DNA of 64,000 nucleotides. Source: Acheta domesticus. Taxonomy: Eukaryota; Arthropoda; Insecta; Orthoptera; Gryllidae. The stretch covers positions 120,282,678-120,346,677 of the forward strand of contig JAHLJT010009436.1 of assembly GCA_031308135.1 (NCBI GenBank). Reading direction: 5' to 3'. The notes under the pieces are model-generated. The model was not told the DNA's origin and searched no databases. It was given only the letters and a program-made list of their open reading frames with translations. The translations under genes and the position numbers were made by a program. Positions 59,777 to 64,000 of the stretch are shown here, piece by piece (positions within the stretch are counted from its first letter, which is position 1; each line of letters begins with the position of its first letter).

Positions 59777-60930
59777 TGTTAATTAACTCACACAAATTAA
59801 ATAAAAGATAGGGGGACAGGGATTCTTTCTCAGGAATGGGTTCCGGGTCTGATCATACATACAATGGAAATTGACAATGGTTTATTACAAAAAAAAAAAG
59901 AACCATGATCATTACAAGCAACTGGACTTAACATACACTTGCTGCCATGTGATCTGTATTCCCTACACCAATCTCTTGTAAATTATATCATTCAATGGTT
60001 TGCTACTATTCGCACCACATTCCCCTCCCCTGACATCCATTCTCTGATTACCCTGGTTACTGAATATCAGGTACTTATGCTGTATGCCTCTTGTAGCTCT
60101 GACGCGTGACTCCACCTCGGCGCTATCCTCGGGATTGCTCGGGTCTGTTCGGTCGCCCGCGTCGCCGCCGTGTCGCCACCGCGCCCGCCGCCTTCTCCAG
60201 CAATGCTCGCGAGCACGCCACGCCGTTTCCCAAATCTTCGTTCTTCACAGTACTGGCAGACGAAATTCATTCGGCGTGCTCGAACACTCGTGTCTCTCAC
60301 GCAACGGGAGCATTAGTTTCACGATTAATCTTTCTCCGTACAACTCACCAGCGTGTGAACGACGCCTGGTTACTGCACTCGCTCGTGTAAATATAATAGT
60401 ACAAGTCTCAATTATCCCCCTTCCGCCCCCTTTTTCCCAGGTTGTAACTTTGGTGTTACTGCACAGTCCTCACAACCACAATTGTTACTATCCTACGTTT
60501 ACTCAACGGCTCTATTAGTTGCTGCACTCGTCCATGTCCACGTGTTTACCACTTACTACCGACATTATCTGTAGCATCTCTGTTCTTTCACATTACACAC
60601 ACATCTTTTAACTCCGCTTTACCACAGTTGCCTGTATCACTCAAGCGTTCTACTCACACGATTCTTCTACTTTTTTCACACCACACTTTCGCTGATTTCA
60701 GATATTACATCGCTCTACCATCTGACCTCCGCCATGTCTGGGCGCTTCTCTCTCGCCACCCTGGCCTCTTGGCCCGTGCTCGGTTCGCGGCACTCGGTTC
60801 CTCCGCTGAGCCGGCTCCTGCCCCCCCCCCCCGACTCCGCCGGCTGGCCAGCCTGTGCCGCGCAGTTTAAACCTACGAACTGGGCCGAAACGCATTGTTA
60901 TCACTGAGATGATAACAATTCGTTTCATCA
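59777..60930 (-). repeat. Probable 3' LTR of a Ty3/gypsy-like element
   Basis: On the minus strand the repeat begins TGATGAAACG at 60930, directly after a polypurine tract, as LTRs do. Near its end it has an AATAAA poly(A) signal (complement of 59881-59886). The proposed end, ...TTAATTAACA at 59777, is chosen only because it ends in CA at a plausible distance and is uncertain. A perfect 9-bp hairpin (TTGTTATCA / TGATAACAA, 60895-60918) sits just inside the start. The GC-rich middle resembles a CpG island and may be the U3 promoter. The partner LTR is outside the window, so identity cannot be checked. Confidence 0.55.
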
Positions 60931-61607
60931 CCCCCTCCTCCCCTTTTTCCGGATTTTTCACACAAAATCCACCTAAATTTTTGAGTGGGGTCTTCAAGGT
61001 CGCCCCCTTCTATAGGGCATGGTCGCAAGTTGTAAAAATTATAACATCCTACTATTTCTTGTCTATCTTGAATCTTGACCAATACCACGCCATCCACAAT
61101 TTTCCATCGATCCCGTTTTCTCCTTAATGCCGCGATGTCCGGGTCGTCCTCCTGGATCCGGCCCTCTTTAAAACATTTAACTTTGTAATCTTTAATTGGG
61201 GCTTGATTCTTACTAAACACTTGCCTGTTGCCTAATATCCCTATTTGCTTGACTTGTTCCCATAGTTTTTCTTCTGATTCCTCCACTACATTACCCGAAC
61301 ATACCTCGTAACCTTCTTCCAATCCTTGGTCCATTTCAGCTTTCTGGCCTCCTAGTTCCGCCAGTTTCCGGTCGAGATCGATCGCAACCCTGCATTCCAA
61401 CAAGAATTCTGTCCCCAGGATTATTGGACGTAATAAGTTCTTCAGTACCAGCGCTACTACTTCATACCTTTGGTTGCCGATTTCCACATTTATCATGATC
61501 TGTTTTGTAATGGGGCTGGACCTCTTCTGGGTTGCTCCTATTACGTACGCCCCATTCATGGGCAAACACCTCATTTTTCTTGCCTTCCGCCAACAACTCC
61601 TCATCAA
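60873..61607 (-). pseudogene. Deleted pol remnant: protease C-terminus, RT stub, pre-integrase stub
   Basis: The true reading of this 244-codon frame starts near residue 20. Residues 62-69 (IILGTEFL) match the I(I/L)G-x-(D/E)FL block that closes retropepsin domains. Residues 129-141 (QVFSKNQAPIKDY) resemble the start of a Ty3/gypsy RT domain (VFS--PG-I-DY). The frame then jumps directly to residues 151-180 (EDDPDIAALRRKRDRWKIVD...), which look like the segment before an integrase zinc finger. The RT palm, RNase H and integrase core are missing, so two internal deletions are inferred. The C-terminus reads through the polypurine tract into the LTR. It cannot encode a working polymerase. Confidence 0.7.
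60931..60950 (-). other. Polypurine tract
   Basis: Twenty consecutive purines on the minus strand, ending in five G immediately before the TG of the LTR. In LTR retroelements this tract primes plus-strand DNA synthesis. Confidence 0.7.
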
Positions 61608-62106
61608 ATTTCTCCGACACCACCGTAATCGTGCAACCTGTATCCACTAACGCTCCAGTACTCATCCCTTCACACATCAATCTAATCGTGGGGCATTTTC
61701 TTATTCGAACGTCTGAGCTCTTTCGCCTCTGCCACGGCTGGTCGTTGTAGGTCACCGTTTGGATGGTGTTAATGGGGACCGCGTTTGACATTTCCCTTGT
61801 CTCGTCGGTAATGGGGTCTCTCTTCACCACAGATTCTTCTAGTTTCATGTTTTCTTCCCTCGACTCCAATGGTACTACTTTGTCTTCCACCTCGCGAAGT
61901 TTATCCGGTATCTCCATCTGGTATTCCTCAATCTTGTTTTCATTTGCTTTGACGTCTTCTTGACACCTGACTTCCATCTCTCCCATATTGTTGTCTTGTG
62001 TCCCAAGATGGTCGTTGATTTGTTCTTGCAAACGAGTCTCCCTTTCCTCTTCCATCTTGTTTGCTAGTGTTTCTGGTTTTCTGTCCTGCCTCTCAAATCG
62101 TGCCAC
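61462..62106 (-). pseudogene. Retroelement frame with the aspartic-protease active site
   Basis: Residues 1-105 are charged and coiled-coil-like, continuing the gag-like coil of the upstream ORF after a frame change near 62150. Residues 138-164 form the start of a retropepsin fold with the catalytic triad DTG at residues 155-157 (codons from 61644), followed by Cys where Ala or Ser is usual. After about residue 187 the sequence stops resembling a protease, and the homologous sequence continues in the next frame near 61545. A frameshift therefore splits the domain. Protease of this class cleaves the gag-pol polyprotein as a dimer. Confidence 0.75.
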
Positions 62107-62126
62107 TACTTGACTTATTTGATTAG

Positions 62127-62552
62127 CTAGTTCCCTCGTCCGTTCCTCCTCTCTCTATCCCATTCTTCCTCTCTCTTGTTCTGTTCTTCTGCTAACTCCT
62201 TAACAAACTCCCTCATTCGTTCCTCCCGTTTCTTGTACAGTTCTTCCATAAACTTACTCTGTTCTTCCGCTATCCTGTTCTGTTCATCCATAAACTTACT
62301 CATCATCTGGATTATGTCCGGTTGAGTACTTGCTTGCATCTCTCGATTCCATGTTCCTGCTTCAGTCTGGTTGATCGGTGTTGATGTAATTTTGAATTCA
62401 TGGCTCAAGTCTTCTCCCGTTTCCTCCCTCCATCCACTACCATTCCCTACATCTTCACCTCTCAGTAAAGTGCTCCCACCTATTCCTTCATCGCTATCCT
62501 CCATCCTCCCCTTCCTCTCTGGTTGCACCGATTCCCTCTGTTGGGCTGCCAT
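62127..62552 (-). pseudogene. Gag-like coiled-coil ORF of the LTR element
   Basis: A 141-codon frame whose ATG at 62552 is the first in the coding block. After a Gly/Ser/Glu-rich start, residues 80-141 are strongly charged and heptad-like (KFMDEQNRIAEEQSKFMEEL, then Glu/Arg/Lys-rich), suggesting an extended coiled coil. No CCHC zinc knuckle or capsid motif is visible. The frame stops at 62127, but the coil resumes in the frame of the next ORF, so a single-base frameshift (mutational, or less likely programmed) separates them. The position upstream of the protease supports gag. Confidence 0.6.
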
Positions 62553-64000
62553 CTTGCTATTTAATGATCTCGTTCCCTAACCTAATTCGTATATTCCCAC
62601 TACCTACCAATCAACCTAGTAATATTTCTATTTCTAAACTTCTGCCTATTTCCTCCGTCCACCTACATTCACAGTGATCTTGTTATTATTTCTATAGCTA
62701 ATTATGTTTTGCCCCACAACAATGCTCTTTACCAATCGTATATCAATATTCACTATTAATTGACCGTACACATAATTATTCTCATTAACCTGTACAAACT
62801 CTCACATATATCATAGACCCTATAATAACCTTCATTTCACCAATTCGATTTACACACTTGTATCAACCCAATAACACAAAATCGAATGCAGTGGAGTACA
62901 AGATAACCTACCCCCTTTCACACTTTTATGATTTACACTCTATTTGAACACCATTACTTTAAAAATAATCATTAACTTCACGGTAACACCTTCACAAATT
63001 CTTACCAAATAATTTTTCATAATGCTCATAATACTGCAAACAACAATCTCCATACCATCTAAATCACAAATGAACAAATTATTAACACTACCGTTAATAC
63101 AATTTCTGCAAGTAAATCCTCATAGTACCCATAATACTGTAAACACCACCTTCATACACTCTGAACCACCAATAAACAAGTGTGAAACACTTGTAATACA
63201 TGTAATACTACCAGCAAACCTCATAGTACATATAACACTACCAGCAATATCCTTCATACAATCTAAATCACCACATAAGCAAATTATTGAACACTACTAT
63301 TAGTATAAATTCCTGCCAATAAACTTTCATAATACATATAACACTATTAGCAACAACCTTCATATGATCTCAATCACCACATAAATACTGCTATTAATAT
63401 AAATTCCTGCAAATAGATTTTCATAATACAAGTAACACTGTAACACTGCCTTCATATAATCTGAATCCCCCAATAAAATTATTACCCACTGCTGTTTAGT
63501 ATGATTTTAATCTTACAATCTGAACCACAAAATAAACAAATTATTAAACACTATTGTCAATGCCCGATCCAAAATTACATGAATTCACCAATCTACAAAC
63601 TTATTACCTATTACTAGTATCATTTGTTATTCTGCTGCAAAACTCCCTTTTTGTTTCCAAAATGACAATGTTAATACCTCACTTAGTTTTAATGCACCCA
63701 TTATCTTGCACAAGAAAATAACATTTATGATGCACCCTTAGAACACTATTAATGATTACTTCATTGAACAAAATTCTTTCAATCACTTGAGAATGCTTTG
63801 TTTTTCAACTACCACCGAGTACTGTATTACTTAATGTGCCCTCTTATTCTCATTAAACATACAAACAATAATATACAAACTTATTCAGAAAACACTGGCA
63901 TCAATTAAGAAAAAATTTCACTTAAAAAACACTTTTGCATTATTATGCCTATACTTGATCCTCTCCAGAAACCCACCACCTCAAACATAAACATGAATGA
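62553..64000 (-). other. AT-rich leader of the LTR element or adjoining DNA
   Basis: Upstream of the gag-like ORF lies at least 1.4 kb of strongly AT-rich, G-poor plus-strand sequence with no counterpart of the 3' LTR, so either the element has a long leader or its 5' part is lost or rearranged. It includes the ~100-bp tandem repeats. The one ORF here is repeat-derived. Confidence 0.5.
63000..63560 (-). repeat. Degenerate ~100-bp tandem repeat
   Basis: The landmark CTTCATA-x-(A/T)ATCT-(A/G)AA recurs at about 63049, 63150, 63252, 63358 and 63450, at spacings of 101, 102, 106 and 92 bp. Other shared blocks such as ACAAATTATT, AATTCCTGC and CATAATACATATAACACT keep order within units. A further degenerate unit may follow near 63512. 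Units differ by many substitutions and small indels. Confidence 0.75.

Noticed and set aside
1..64000. Conserved microRNAs, CRISPR arrays, homeobox or zinc-finger exons
   Set aside because: I looked by eye for the mature sequences of common insect microRNAs, for WFQNRR-type homeodomain signatures, C2H2 spacing and regularly spaced repeats, and found none. A database search would be needed to be sure.

Overview
The window looks like 64 kb of eukaryotic nuclear DNA from an arthropod, probably an insect. The evidence is the mobile elements: a 5'-truncated Jockey-like non-LTR retrotransposon, a decayed Ty3/gypsy-like LTR element, two tRNA-derived SINEs and a long-inverted-repeat DNA element. I cannot name the species. 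There are no bacterial-style operons or ribosome-binding sites, and no host protein-coding gene or RNA gene that I can identify. Almost all ORFs here are short, or are long only because they lie in very GC-rich or strongly purine-skewed DNA where stop codons are rare.

The main architecture is an alternation of AT-rich DNA with roughly 30 sharply bounded, CpG-dense islands of 0.2-1.3 kb, on average one every 2 kb. None carries a recognisable exon. Several embed AT-rich regulatory-type motifs in the GC-rich background: a pair of octamer motifs (11.1 kb), a CCAAT box plus two perfect CRE palindromes (12.2 kb), TAATTAGCG repeats (35.3 kb), a TAAT/ATTA palindrome (24.6 kb), and homeodomain- and GATA-type sites (45.0 and 47.8 kb). 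This resembles a regulatory archipelago in a gene desert, or a very long intron, around a developmental regulator. That reading is an inference.

Mobile and repeated DNA: a tRNA-derived SINE at 7.8-8.0 kb (minus strand) and another at 25.9-26.0 kb (plus strand); palindromic hairpin repeats at 4.9 and 31.4 kb; an 804-bp element with ~232-bp inverted termini at 22.4-23.2 kb flanked by ATAG; a 700-bp truncated non-LTR retrotransposon at 29.1-29.8 kb with a perfect 13-bp target-site duplication; a nearly identical ~246-bp direct repeat at 34.7 and 37.5 kb, the second copy sitting inside a CA microsatellite; and many micro- and minisatellites, some G-quadruplex-prone.

The right end (about 59.8-64.0 kb, minus strand) is an internally deleted LTR retrotransposon. 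In its own reading direction it has an AT-rich leader with degenerate ~100-bp tandem repeats, a coiled-coil gag-like ORF, an aspartic protease split by a frameshift, a stub of reverse transcriptase fused to pre-integrase sequence, a polypurine tract and a probable 3' LTR with a poly(A) signal. The 5' LTR is not in the window.
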